A stretch of DNA of 64,000 bases. Origin: Ashinkailepas kermadecensis (Eukaryota; Arthropoda; Thecostraca; Neolepadidae). Below the pieces are notes generated by a model that saw only the letters and a list, made by a program, of their open reading frames with translations, did no database searches and was not told the DNA's origin. The position numbers and the translations under genes were made by a program. The stretch spans positions 62,001-126,000 of the forward strand of contig JAOTOM010003990.1 of assembly GCA_034440615.1 (NCBI GenBank). The letters run 5' to 3'. Each line of letters begins with the position of its first letter. Position 1 is the first letter of the stretch. Shown here piece by piece: positions 1 to 10,690 of this stretch.

Positions 1-169
1 TGAATAATTCTTTCCTTGAGGGTTCGGAAAGGTGGTCTAGTCTGGTGGTCGCTCACCTATAAAATCAGTTACTTACAGTTACAGCCGTGACACGTTTTTT
101 TCCGGGGCACAACTGGCTTTTGGGGAATATTGACCCGATTTTTAAGGCCGCGGAGTGACATTCCAGGTA

Positions 170-645
170 AAAATTGAGTTTTGGGAGGGGAGGGGAGGGC
201 CGCTGCAACTTTTGTGGCTCGGCGCGACCTTTAGGGCCTCCAGTGTGATTTTCAATGTCTGCGACGCGACTTTTGTGTCCAAGTGTTATCCTTTGGGCCC
301 CGACGTCATTTGCTTGAATCCCTAGCGCGAGTTTTAGCGGCCTCGGCACTTGTTGGAGGTCCAGCAAGTTTTGGTGGCTTTTGGCGTCATTGTTGGGGCC
401 CCAGGGTGATTATCCATGTCCGGATTGTTTTTCGTTGCCCAGACATTTGTTTTGGTCCAGATGAGACTCTTGGGGCCCGATGTGACCTGTCGTGTCCCTT
501 GCGTGATTTTCAGTGTCCTGGCATGCCTTTTTTGATACCCACAGATTCAGCGTAATCTTCAGGGGCCCAATCATGATTTTCAAGTACCCCGGCACGACTT
601 TTTTGGCGACACCAGTGTGATTTTCGGGGGCTCAGACGATAATTT
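170..645. repeat. Degenerate GC-rich interspersed repeat, copy 1
   Basis: About 475 bases are built from loosely repeated 25-30 base phrases of the form GGGGCCCNAGCGTGATTTT, with imperfect spacing. The same phrase family recurs at about 4.1, 10.4, 41.0-41.9, 45.3, 51.9, 55.1-56.2 and 58.8 kb. Short reading frames on both strands are by-products of the repetition and none resembles a known protein. It is probably the body of a non-autonomous transposon that spread through the genome. The family name is not known to me. Confidence 0.6.
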
Positions 646-2690
646 TTTTCAGGCACTGAACGTAATATTACGGCATGGAGGGGGCGACTTCCTCCTACCC
701 CCCACACACGGTGTCGATGCCCCTGGTTACAAGAGGTATTCCCTCGGCGTGCTTACATCCCCAATGAATGGTAGTGCTGGACTTCGGGCATGGGCGGGTG
801 GAAATTGGTTTGATGCAGAGGATGCAAATGGATGACCGTTTTTCTACTGATATAAATTTTTTAGACTCTTTGCAAGATGTGCTGGACATAAAATTGTGCA
901 ACCCAGAGCATCGTTGGGTGCGAGTATTTACCTTCGAATGGTTTGGTGACCTGACTACACGGCAGACTTAGTGCATACCCAGGTGCTCGCACTTTTCTAA
1001 CACGTTCACAGGTTTAAAATATATAGCGAATACTAAGGATGTGACATTTGCATATACCGAAACGCAGCCAAGGGGGCCGTCATTCCCTTAGCAACCAAAA
1101 AGACATTAGATCGAACAAGAAATTTGTGGTCTATCACCGCGTAAAACCAAGAATTTTCTGCGCTCTAAGCGCGACAAAGGCGTTTTCTATGTCATTCCAT
1201 TTTTTACGTCGGCGCCCAATTTAGAAGATCCTGGCTGCGCCACAGAGCATATATACCATTGTATTCCAACATATATTGTGGCATTACGCGGAGTAGACAA
1301 TCTCGCAATGGTTACCGGTCCGTGGGTGAGAAAAACGAATGTTCTAAAGGCATTGAAAGACGAGCTGATATCTGTCCACCTAACTGTCTTCCGCATTGTG
1401 TAATCTTCTTATGCCCACAAGGTACAGCGGTACGATACAGAACTACAAAGATGCTTATCCAATTGGTGTTTTGGGTCGATATATAGGCCTCAAAATTCGC
1501 GAATGTTTTGAGCGTTGATTTGAGTTATATGTCATAACTAAGAGTATACTCAGGTAAGTTGGAATGGTAATGGCCGGCACGCCTGTTCCGACATATATTG
1601 TGGTCAGTCTTGAACATGTTTCGACCGGAGTCGTGAGAAGACTCACGACCCATCCCAACCTTTTTCAAGGCTCACAATATCCGTTTGAGTAGTCGCAGTG
1701 ATACGACGTACAGGACATTACTATTTCAACATATTACAATGCCGCCGTACATTCAGCACGTTTTCCGAGAACTATGTTCAGATACTGTGGAAAGCTAGGT
1801 GAGTCGAATGTACATGCCCCATCCCTCAGCTGCGGTATCTAGCAAATCAATAACATGGGAATCAGGCTTTAAAAATGAGCATTTCGCTTCAATATGCCAC
1901 AGTTCCAGAAATTTGCAGCTCCGTTCTGGGCTCGATCGCTTAACGCCGTGCTGGTCAATGCCATGCCTGCAGCCAGCCCGGTACTACCGACAGCCACCAC
2001 GCCACGGAACGTGGCACCCTCCGACCTCCGAACCGGCGCGAGGGGATCAGGTGTCAGACCGGAGGGGAGGTCTGACAGGTGATCATTCTTTCGAGATATG
2101 GCAATGGGCAGCCCTCCGGGGACTCAGAGTTACACACTTGCGGCAGTGCAGACGAAATTCGACAGACCGGCTGTGGTAATCAAAGGGTGCACATTTTCAT
2201 CAGCGACACCGTGACGGTTTCGCGACGCGAATCGTCCACTTTCGCGCCACAGACGCTGCGCTTTCTCCGTCCCTTCCCCAGACAGCTGATCAATGGCGTC
2301 ACCAGGGTACGACTAGCCGGCGTATTCCGGGAGAAAAATGCAAATATTGCGCGAGAATCACAATGTAATAAACATTTTAAGCTAGCCATGAAATCTGATG
2401 CAATAGGTCTGCGCAGTGTGTTCGTGCCCTGCACCCGCCACTGCGCCGCATATCAGCTTCCCACGGGACGACAGCCGGTTCCCGAGGTCTGGAAAGCTAA
2501 CAATGCGCGCAAACCACAAACGCGTATTCAATGACATATACTGCCATATAGTGATAAATATTGTGATCTATGCTTCAACGTTCAATCGCATGACATTCAT
2601 TCAATATCCGTTGTTATAATACCTAGACCATGCTGCTACCTAGCGATAGCTATCTGAAGTGATGCTTCTAGAAAATTATGGAGTTCTTGA
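646..2690. other. No gene recognised
   Basis: Unique-looking intergenic sequence. Short reading frames occur on both strands (the longest about 150 codons, at 2079-2534) without recognisable domains. A small perfect hairpin lies at 1630-1649 (GTCGTGAG, loop AAGA, CTCACGAC). I see no RNA gene or complete transposon end. Confidence 0.4.
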
Positions 2691-2693
2691 ATC

Positions 2694-2926
2694 TGTGGAG
2701 GTTGTGAGCTATGGAGGTTATGAGCGCTTCGCAGTTGTGGAGGTTATGAGCGCTTGGAGTTGTGGAGGTTATGAGCGCTGCGGACTTGTGGAGGCTGTGA
2801 GCTGTGGAGGTTATGAGTGCTTCGTAGTTGTGGAGGTTGTCAGCTGTGGAGGTTATGACCTGTGGAGGTTACGAGCGCTTCGGGTATGTTCAATTTGTGG
2901 AGGCTATAAGCTGTGGAGGTTATGAT
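2694..2926 (+). repeat. TGTGGAGGTTATGAG short tandem array
   Basis: Eleven TGGAGG-containing units, mostly TGTGGAGGTTATGAGCGCTT with variable 0-12 base spacers. The segment from about 2804 to 2926 is nearly identical to the reverse complement of 11562-11668, so two arms of the same array sit in inverted orientation about 8.7 kb apart. The array ends shortly before the FAHD2-like gene. Confidence 0.85.
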
Positions 2927-3104
2927 ACGCTGTCGTTTGATTCCCGATGGTGACAGATGACCTTGACGCGGTGCCCCGCTCGCCCACAGTCGCGCCGACG
3001 GGCGGAGCCGGAGCTGCGTGGGTCGCTCTACGGTCGGTCAGCGGCGCTCGGTGCGTGGTGGAGACGCTCTGGCTGATACGGGTCACAATCGCGCGCCACA
3101 CGCC

Positions 3105-3959
3105 ATGAAGCTGGTGCAGTGCACGCACAGCGGCAAGCAGCTGCTGGGCCTGCTCACCGCCGACGGCTCGTCGGTGAAGCTGCTCTCGAGCGGGCAGCTG
3201 CCCAGCTCGACGGTGGAGTTGCTGCGGCTGGGCAGTCGCGAGCACGTGCTGGGCGTGCTACGGGAGGCGGAGGCGGCGGCGGCGGCCGTGCCGCTGTCCG
3301 ACGTGACTCTGCTGGCGCCCGTGACGCGGCCCGACAAGGTGCTCTGCGTCGGCATGAACTACACCGACCACTGCGCCGAGCAGAACCAGCCGGTGCCCGC
3401 CGAGCCGGTGGTGTTCAACAAGTTCCCCAGCTGCATCGTCGGTCCGGCCGACGACATCCTCCTGCCGGCCGTCACGTCGCAGCTCGACTGGGAGGTGGAG
3501 CTGGCGGTCGTCATCGGCCGGCGGTGCCGCGACGTGACGGAGCAGCAGGCCGACGACTTCATCTTCGGCTACACGGTGGCGCACGACGTGTCAGCGCGCG
3601 ACTGGCAGCTGCGCCACAACGGCGGCCAGTGGCTGCTCGGCAAGGCCATGGACACGTTCTGTCCGCTGGGCCCGTGCGTCGCCACCGCCGACGTCATCGA
3701 CCCGCACCGGCTGCGGCTCAGCTGCGTCGTCAACGGCGTCACGCGTCAGGACGGCAACACGCGCCAGCTGGTGTTCAGCTGCCACCAGCTGGTGGCGCAC
3801 ATCTCCAGCTGTCTGACCCTGCTGCCCGGCGACGTCATCCTGACGGGCACGCCGCCCGGCGTCGGCATGTCCAGGCAGCCGCCCGTGTTTCTGAAGCGGG
3901 GCGACGTGGTCGAGTGCCAGATCGAGGGCATCGGTGCCATCAGGAACAGGATCGTGTGA
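3105..3959 (+). CDS. FAHD2: Fumarylacetoacetate hydrolase domain-containing protein 2-like
   Basis: The frame encodes 284 residues from ATG 3105 to TGA 3957-3959 and covers the whole FAH fold. Visible signatures are the CVGMNYTDHC entry motif (residues 81-90), DWEVELAVVIG (128-138) with the metal-binding acidic pair E130/E132, AHDVSARDWQ (159-168) with the third ligand D161, LLGKAMDTFCPLGP (177-190), TGTPPGVG (247-254) and the terminal GDVVECQIEGIG. Vertebrate FAHD2 proteins are about 314 residues, mitochondrial, and related to fumarylacetoacetase and oxaloacetate decarboxylase/tautomerase enzymes; the exact substrate here cannot be read. An in-frame upstream ATG at 3018 would add 29 arginine-rich residues that could serve as a mitochondrial presequence. 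I chose 3105 because MKLVQ matches the conserved family start. The gene has no introns and is very GC-rich at third positions. The first AATAAA downstream is far away (4889-4894), so a retrocopy is possible, but the frame is fully intact. Confidence 0.93.
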   Translation: MKLVQCTHSGKQLLGLLTADGSSVKLLSSGQLPSSTVELLRLGSREHVLGVLREAEAAAAAVPLSDVTLLAPVTRPDKVLCVGMNYTDHCAEQNQPVPAEPVVFNKFPSCIVGPADDILLPAVTSQLDWEVELAVVIGRRCRDVTEQQADDFIFGYTVAHDVSARDWQLRHNGGQWLLGKAMDTFCPLGPCVATADVIDPHRLRLSCVVNGVTRQDGNTRQLVFSCHQLVAHISSCLTLLPGDVILTGTPPGVGMSRQPPVFLKRGDVVECQIEGIGAIRNRIV

Positions 3960-4073
3960 ACGGCCCGATCGAGCCTGCTCGCGGCCAAACTGCGCCAGAC
4001 GTCGTCTGTGTGTGGCCGAGGTCACTGGAAATAGTGGTGTCGCCTCAGCCACGGCAGGAGCTGCGACAGCCCG

Positions 4074-4500
4074 ACTTTTGGGCCCCCAATGTGGTTTTGG
4101 GGGTCCCAGTGCGATTTCTTTGGACCTCAGCAGGATTTTGCGGGAGCCTGGTGCATTTCTTTCCGAATCCCGGGGCGATTGTTGGGAGCCCCACAACCAC
4201 TCAGGGGGAAGGCAACTGTCTCCAATGCTCTAATGCTCCAATGCTTCGGTACTCCACTGTTTCGGTCAGATAGGGTTAGGCTGGGCTATGCGGGGTTAAT
4301 GGGACTCGAACCCGGTTGGCGGCGAAAGCTGTGTGACCTGGGTTGCTTCTCCGATTTTCGGACACACCAAAATTTGGGGATAAAGGATCGAGTTGGCGTC
4401 CACCTAATCCATTCAAAACCGGAGGTACAGTTTTGAGTGTAAAGCACAAGAACATGTCTGTCGGAGACTTCTTGTGCTCATAGCTGATATGTGCCGGCTG
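4074..4500. repeat. Degenerate GC-rich repeat, copy 2, and unique flank
   Basis: 4074-4205 holds several GGGCCCCNATGTGGTTTT-type phrases of the dispersed GC-rich family. It ends with a CAGGGGGAAGGCAACTG block that also ends the copy near 41.87 kb. From 4206 to 4500 nothing is recognised except a lone pol III B-box-like GGGTTCGAGTCCC on the minus strand near 4311-4323, without a convincing A-box. Confidence 0.5.
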
Positions 4501-4519
4501 CTTTTCAGCGCGCCTGGTG

Positions 4520-4735
4520 AAATGTCTGTGTGTTTGTGTGTCTGTCGGTTTGTTATATGTCTGTCTGTCTGTTTATTTGTGTATCAGCCTGTCCGCCTCT
4601 TGTATGTCTGTCTGCCCGCCCTTCGATTTGCATTTAGGTCTGTCCGTCTGTATGCTTCTGTCTGTCTGTCAGTCTGCGTGTGTGTATATGTAGGTGTGCG
4701 CATGTGCATGTGTGTATGTTTGTGTTTGTGTGCCG
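4520..4735 (+). repeat. Degenerate TCTG/TGTG microsatellite
   Basis: An impure run of TCTG, TGTG and TATG tetranucleotides. The reading frames through it are repetitive and not coding. Confidence 0.75.
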
Positions 4736-4974
4736 CTTCGGCGGATGCTGTGCGTAAATGGTCGGTCGATTTCGCCGAAATTTTCGCACATCACGCGCCA
4801 TTTCAGCGAACAGATTATGATGTTGATGTGGAGTTATGCTCCAGTCACGTGGACACGTGACACGTGCCGTCAACCGGGGTCATTTCGAAATAAATTAACC
4901 AGAGCCACATCATATACCAGAAGTCGCATTCGCCTGAAACTGTGTGAGAACATGCACCCAACGGGGGTGCATTT

Positions 4975-5460
4975 CCAGTGTTAAAATGTTGAATTATCGT
5001 TGGGTGTGAGATGTCGAAACGAGTACAGCAGGACATCGAAATCGTCATGGAAATAATGCTGTTTAAAATACTTCGGGCATTAAACCACGTTTTAAGGCAA
5101 TTGCGTACATATGACTACCTGTCTCGCGTATTTTGGGAGGTACCTAATTTGGGGAAACCGATATCAACGATAGCGTTACAAATAGCTGTGCTATAAACTG
5201 GTATTGCATAGCATAGCACGTCATAGGTAATCCCTTTACCTGAAATTGCACTACACGATGTTCGTCATCACGATCCCGGATCCGTTATGGCGAGAATAAG
5301 CGTGATACATACAAACGGGGCATTGTTAGAAACGAGACATCAAGACTACACAAGCACGCACCAAGAAGCACGATGTCGATACTTCTTTGGAAAGGATGTC
5401 GATGGAGTGTTCAGTAAGTATTCAGTATTCCACCCTATTTTAAAAGATAATTTATCACTG
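4975..5460 (+). repeat. Dispersed repeat R1, copy 1
   Basis: About 485 bases align in the same orientation with 12675-13145 at roughly 75-80 percent by eye. Shared landmarks are GTGTGAGATGTC, ACGAGTACAGCAGGA, CGAAATCGTCATGGA, ATCCCGGATCCGTTATGG and TATTCCACCCTATTT. No coding capacity is preserved between the copies, so this is probably an old non-coding interspersed element. Confidence 0.75.
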
Positions 5461-5506
5461 CGGGGATCCAGCCGCTTTTGGGTCGGTGGCCGGCTGCGCT
5501 CTGTCA

Positions 5507-6010
5507 TGTGACCGTCAGACTCGTGCACCTGTTTTGAGTTGGGCACCTCCGATTCGAGAAAAGGATAATTCGTGGGCCGGTAGCCAGTCACATGGGATAT
5601 CCGGGAGTGAGCAATTTGTAGGGCTGGGTGTCGCAGAGCGGGCGCGCGGCACGTGCAGGCTGGTTGCACCCCTTCTGTAGCCAGGAAGGCCTACAGTCTA
5701 TACGAAACAGCACACACATTTGACATTTCTTGAAAATGGCGCCCCACAGGAAGCCATCCACTTCTTGGGTCAGCAGCCGGGTAGGATATATCGTGCGACC
5801 ATCAAGCGCGTTCATCTGCTTTGAGTGGGGAACGTCCGGGTCAAGATAAGCGCGTATTATATATACCAGATGTGTTGAGCGGGTAGCCAGTCGTCGAGGC
5901 TATAAGAACATGTCAAATTTGTAGGGCCGGGTGCTGGTGCGTACTTGTGCTGCATATGCAGGCCGTGTGCAATGTGCACCCCTCCTGTAGCCAGAAAGGC
6001 CTACAGGGCT
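5507..6010 (+). repeat. Two-unit tandem duplication (about 290-bp period)
   Basis: Unit 1 (5507-5700) and unit 2 (5795-6010) share GGTAGCCAGTC, AATTTGTAGGGC, CCTGTAGCCAG and AAGGCCTACAG in the same order. Divergence is moderate. The hAT-like element at 6052 inserted just after unit 2. Confidence 0.65.
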
Positions 6011-6051
6011 TGACTACTTTTCGCCAGCACTGGTTCCAACAGGACTGCACA

Positions 6052-6595
6052 CAGGGGTGTCGATTTTTGAAAAACATTGGGGGTGGGGCCGAAGTGCCAA
6101 TGCACTAGACCCCCCCCCAAAAAAAAACAAAAAAAAAACATCGGATTTAGCCCACTATATTTTCGGATCTCAGAAATGATCAGTATGACCATGCAATTGT
6201 TGTTTAGTTGCTTAGTAGATGTTCTTTCAGACAATACGGTTTAAAATGCATCAGCATCGCTAATCTCAACATTTTATGATGTAAGCTGTACTTCCACAGT
6301 GGAGGGAATTCCAGCTATTTTATTTGTTTTTACACACAATTTTACATTTTTCAGCAAAAGGTGGAGGGTCAGTCCACTATCTAATCCAAATCTGTTTCTT
6401 TTCAGTACAAAATGTGCTGATTAACATCAATGTTTCTACTTAGCATGGTGATTTTATTTTTTCCTTTAGCTTTCTTAACAGCATAAAATAGCATAGGTTA
6501 TTGGGGGGGGGGGGGCACAAATCAACATTGGGGTGGACAAGATCAACATTGGTGGGGCCATGGCCCCCACAAAAGGATACAAATCGACACCCCTG
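6052..6595. mobile_element. Non-autonomous hAT-like element (MITE)
   Basis: The element begins CAGGGGTGTCGATTT and ends with the exact inverse AAATCGACACCCCTG, giving a 15-bp perfect terminal inverted repeat. It is flanked on both sides by the 8-bp duplication ACTGCACA (6044-6051 and 6596-6603). CAGGG ends plus an 8-bp target duplication are diagnostic of the hAT superfamily. At 544 bp it has no transposase and would depend on one supplied elsewhere. The interior has poly-C/poly-A and a poly-G run. Related end fragments lie at 40379-40520 (left end) and 45281-45325 (right end). Confidence 0.92.
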
Positions 6596-6603
6596 ACTGC
6601 ACA

Positions 6604-7570
6604 TCGCCTCACGCTACAGGACCCGTCATGGAGTTCCTGTGTTCCATGTTTCATGTTGAATTTCGTACGCTTGGCTGCAGAAGTGAAACACCGCTCGTAG
6701 CTGGAGCCCCGTCCGCCGCAGGTAGGCGAAGGCCGGCCGGCAGCTGTACGGCGGCGGCGGCACCGGCCACTTTAGTTTAGCAGACAAGGGGAAACATTCA
6801 CCGATTTATTTTCACACGTAGTTTTTCTTTAAGCCATTTGCTATTAAATTGGAAAAAGTACCAAGGTTCATGGTTGTGCGCTCCTTCGCTTACGATAAAT
6901 AAATGAAAAAAGGTAATGGGTGGACCGACTTCCCTCGCGCTTCAAACTAAGCTCGCAATAGCCCGTTTCACAAAGGCTAATATGCGCCCGGATAGAGTGT
7001 GGATGACTTCGTCGGGTATGAATGGAATGTAATTGGAATATTTGTATTTTATTTGTATATTCGAAATGTTTCGCAAGTTCTACTTATAAAGCAATAAATC
7101 CAATATAAAACTAAAGGAATATTTCAAAATAACTGTACGAATTTTTGGAGCATTTTACTCCCAGAAACAACTAGCCAATCTGACTACATCTAGCACAATG
7201 GCGCATTAATTGAGAGTTGTCGGATGTAAAATCAATATCCCATTGCATTGCAAAGAAATGCATAATAAATGGAAGAAGATGGTGGTATGTATGTGTAAGG
7301 CGTTTTACATTTTTACACAAGAGATTCGGACGGCCAGAAACTAGCTTTCGCGCCGCCGCATGGCCGGGCGCCCTCCCCCAGCACAGACAGCGTGTCCGGC
7401 GTAAACAAAACCGACCCAGACGGCAGGCCTGCAGGCGGCTGTGAAGGCCAACCGAGAGGCGGCCGGGCACGTCCCGAGCACCTGCATGACACATGGGAAG
7501 GGTGGAGTGAACCGGCCCGCGGCGGAAGCGGGAGCAGCAGGCGGACCTCCAGAACATTCCGGAACATTCG
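6604..7570. other. No gene recognised
   Basis: AT-rich unique sequence up to about 7200, then a GC-rich stretch (7330-7570). A 191-codon minus-strand frame crosses 7171-7746 but is proline/arginine/cysteine-rich without domains and is probably chance in GC-rich DNA. Confidence 0.4.
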
Positions 7571-7579
7571 CGGAGAAAG

Positions 7580-7770
7580 AAAATGGAAGAGAGAGAGAGA
7601 GGGAGAGAGAAAGTACCCAAAGCCGGAGGCGATGAAGGGGGAGGAAAACTCATGGGCGCGCCACGGTGAAAGGGAGAACAGGGCAGAACGGACAGAGAGA
7701 CGAGGGGATTCTCAGACGCGCGGCGGTGGACGCCGGACCGCCACACTCAGGGAAGTCCAGCGGTGGCAAG
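7580..7770 (+). promoter_or_regulatory. GC-rich, GA-repeat region upstream of candidate exon
   Basis: CpG-rich sequence with a GAGAGAGAGAGGGAGAGAGA tract at about 7589-7612 lies immediately upstream of the ATG at 7771. GA tracts and CpG enrichment are common in animal promoters. No TATA box is apparent. Promoter function is inferred only from position. Confidence 0.3.
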
Positions 7771-7838
7771 ATGGCTGAGTTTTCGGATGGAGGAGAAGAA
7801 GCGCTCAGCGGAGGCCACCCGCCACCCACCATCGCCAT
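7771..7838 (+). CDS. Candidate first coding exon, function unknown
   Basis: ATG 7771 sits in a strong Kozak context (CAAGATGGC). It opens 22 codons plus 2 bases, reading MAEFSDGGEEALSGGHPPP and a few more residues, and ends at a perfect GTGAGT donor (7839-7844). If not spliced, the frame stops at once (ATG TGA), so the peptide would be only 23 residues. The acidic, glycine/proline-rich N-terminus resembles the disordered start of many regulatory proteins, but I do not recognise the gene. No matching downstream exon could be assigned in the window. Confidence 0.35.
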
Positions 7839-7844
7839 GTGAGT

Positions 7845-8457
7845 GATGCTCAGCGTCATGCAGCCTCACCCTCCACCACCACCGTCCCAGCGTCACCAAC
7901 CCCACCGGCGCTGGCGTTTTCCGCGTGTGGGGGGATGTGTGTGTGTTGGTGGCAATTGTGCGTGTGTGTAAATAGAAATAGTTGGTGTCCCAGGTGTATT
8001 TTAATGTCTTTCCTTTCTTTTCTATTTTAGCGTAGGAATAAATAGAAATGTGAATGGTGTTTCATGTGACTAGAGTTGGAGTCCCCTGGACTCCAAATTA
8101 ATACCTGGATGGGATTTCACCTTTCTAACCTGACCTATGGAAAATTGGCTAAACTCGCTTCCTGATTCAATACTGAATAATTAAATGTGATACACTTTGT
8201 GACCACGTAACTAGCAACACCAACGCGGAAACAAGGGTACCTAAATGTAATATGACAAGTGGCCTGAACATAAATACGGTTCGTCTGGAAACAACATTTT
8301 AATGGACACGTTTTGATCGGAAGGCATTTGTTACAACATTTCCTGTAAAAATATGTCGTTGATCTCAATATCAGTCTGTCTCTTGATTTCAGTATAAATA
8401 TAGTTATGTTTCTATCACTGCTTTGATCGCACTATTGGGCGACCACTCGACGCCAGT
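7845..8457. other. No gene recognised
   Basis: Intergenic or intronic sequence with no supported feature. If the exon at 7771-7838 is real, this would be the start of its first intron. Confidence 0.35.
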
Positions 8458-8530
8458 CTATCTGTATGGGCGCTGTATGACCAACGCAGTCGATGCGCCC
8501 CTAAGCCCAAATAACCAACCAACCAACCAG
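8458..8530 (+). repeat. Dispersed short repeat R2 with CAAC tail
   Basis: The phrase GGGCGCTGTATGACCAACGC, then GATGCGCCCCTAAGCCCAAA and a (CCAA)n tail, looks like the 3' end of a SINE. Diverged relatives occur at 16705-16825 and about 42465-42515. No tRNA-like head was found upstream. Confidence 0.45.
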
Positions 8531-9640
8531 TCTATCTGTCCACCCCTGGCACGGTCACGATCTCGATCTCGGTCTCTTTCCAAATACTTGTCGGTCTCGG
8601 TCAATTAGTCTGACTCTGGCTCTTTTCACCGGGGTGCATTTACGGCGGATAAGTAACGGCCGCGAGAAGAGCTTGATGGCATCCGCAAGAAAGTGCACAC
8701 ATCTAGCGAGAGAGACAGTCTGCCAGCAGCCCTCTTATGGGCGATATGTCCTCGGGCGTCGACCGTGAGGGGCCTTTGGCCCTCTCTTCCTCAAAGGGGT
8801 GGGGGGGGGGGGGGGGGGGGGGCACGACGAAAGGGCGCAATGACGAAACTCTCCTGATTGTTACTCATGGGCACTATTCAAGTGGTAACTGCTAACTGGG
8901 CTCAGGTATCTCTTGACCGCAAAATCCCGCTGGCCTTTGTGACCCAAGGGCGCAGATGAGCGGGCGAGCATAGTATGCATGTGGGAGGGCCCGTTAGAGG
9001 GGGCCCCACATTGCGTTCGCCGGAAGTTCGGCGCCGGACAATATGATATGTAGGCAAAACACCGCCGGGTAATGGGTCCGCCTCCGTTCGCTGTACATGG
9101 GCACGGATGGTACAGAGGATCGGGGGACGCACGGACTGGTTTGGCATGCCGCAAGTCCCGGGGCTGAAAGGGTAGGGCCGGCTAGGGTATAACGACGACC
9201 AGGGGACGTAACCAACGTGGTAGGGATCCGTGCCCACCAGTGGGAAACGTGACGCTGGTCGCACGTCTTCAACGTGTAAGGCCAGGCATGGCGTCGATTG
9301 GGTAAGGTTAGGTAAGCTGGCCATTGATACCTGAGTTCAGTTATAAGACAGCACAGAAACCCAGGGGAAGTTTCACCGCCCAGTGTTGCAAAACCTTAAG
9401 GCAGTAACGTCAATATATACAAATTATGCAATCAGGAGAGTCGCGTCAGCCGTTTACAAGTAGGCCTCGGAGCGGGTAATTAATATGCATTCGGGACTAA
9501 CCAAGTCCCCAGCGAAAGGAAGTACGACTCGCTAAATGCTTGCGTAACACTGGAGGGGAAAATTGTGGACGAACTCGTTTTCGTATTATTAGGGACTGAA
9601 TGATCGTGCGGAATGAAAGGAGCGAGTGACTGTTGCATAA
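8531..9640. other. Unassigned sequence with poly-G tract
   Basis: A poly-G run lies at about 8802-8822. A GC-rich block at 8861-9324 has a 140-codon minus-strand frame without a recognisable domain. The rest is unique. Nothing more can be supported. Confidence 0.35.
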
Positions 9641-10310
9641 ATGCTTAAAGAGGTACTTTTAAGGACCAGTGGAATTGGTTCGATTTCAACGCAAGTATTC
9701 AGCTGTCTTTTACTGGATATTACCCGGGCCCTGCTTGCATCTGGCTGCCCCGAGAACGTCGAGTGTGTTGTGTGTGCGCGGGGGTGGGGGGTGGGGGTGG
9801 GGTGGATGGTGGATGTGTTGTTGTCTGTGATGGTACACGGGTGGGTTCTGTAAATGGACGAGTGCCGGCGGCGGTGGCAGTACCCATGTCGTGTACCTCT
9901 ATCATAGCCATCCATCAGTGTCACATCACACCCCAAGCCCACAACCCCTCCTCGATGCATGACCAGCCGGGCGCACTCACGGGCGTATGTGGTGTGGACG
10001 GGAGCCTGGCCTCGCTACATAAATTCGTGTAGTGGTGGCGACGGGCCGCAGCAAGGTTGGAAGGATGTTGGAGCGGGGCGGTCGAAGTGGTGGGCAAGAG
10101 AGGGAACAGCAGTAGAGACACCATCCAGCCAGCCGGCCGCAGTCGCCCGCACAGCGACCCACCCGGCTGTGCCGCCAGTGCTCCCAGATCCGCTCCGACA
10201 CCGCCCAGCACGACGTGGCCCGGACCCCCCTACATATGCTACCGATGAATACTTTTGTCTTTCGCGTTTTATTTTAATGATGTGAAGCAGTAGCATAGTC
10301 AGAGTGGTGG
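9641..10310. other. GC-rich sequence, no gene recognised
   Basis: G/T-rich low-complexity DNA at about 9755-9815 is followed by GC-rich DNA in which both strands are open over about 100-150 codons. The predicted peptides are low-complexity and mutually overlapping. No domain is visible. Confidence 0.35.
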
Positions 10311-10329
10311 CTAAGGGACTATACCCCCC

Positions 10330-10690
10330 CCCCCCCTTCGTGCTAGAGGGTCCCCATTTCGAATAAATTTTGCCTTGTTTAACCGCTGGGGACCAATAGC
10401 AATTGGGAGCTCCCTGAGTGGGCTCCCAACATTTGCGTCGGCATTGAGAAAATTGCGCCGGGACCCAAAAAGTCGCGCTGCGGCCCACAATTTCTCATCG
10501 AGGCCCCAATGTATTCCCGCGAAGGGTCCAAAATAAAGATAGGGGGGGGGCACAAAAATTGTGCCGGGGTTCCACACCATTGCGCTTGGGTACCAAAATC
10601 CGAATTCAAAATTTGGGCTCCAAAAGTCGAGTCGGGAGCTCCAAGTAAATGCAGCGGCCTTTCCCCGGCCCTTCTCCGGCAAGACAGGGT
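10330..10690 (-). repeat. Degenerate GC-rich interspersed repeat, inverted copy
   Basis: The same phrase family as 170-645 but in reverse orientation (AAAATTGCGCCGGGACCC, AAAAGTCGCGCTGCGGCCC and so on). It is introduced by a poly-C run at 10324-10337, which resembles the poly-C/poly-G runs beside other copies. Confidence 0.6.

Noticed and set aside
1630..1649. Histone-type 3' stem-loop or terminator
   Set aside because: The 8-bp stem and loop do not match the histone consensus and no gene precedes it.
2079..2534. 151-codon plus-strand protein
   Set aside because: No domain, an overlapping open minus-strand frame, and ordinary random composition.
3119..4273. Long plus-strand frame (384 codons) overlapping the FAHD2-like gene
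   Set aside because: Ala/Arg/Gly-rich shadow of a GC-rich gene in the next frame. The FAH motifs are all in the other frame.
4305..4330. tRNA gene from a B-box-like GGGTTCGAGTCCC
   Set aside because: No A-box or cloverleaf stems upstream.
7171..7746. 191-codon minus-strand protein
   Set aside because: Low-complexity Pro/Arg/Cys content in GC- and GA-rich DNA, no domain, and it opposes the better-supported exon at 7771.
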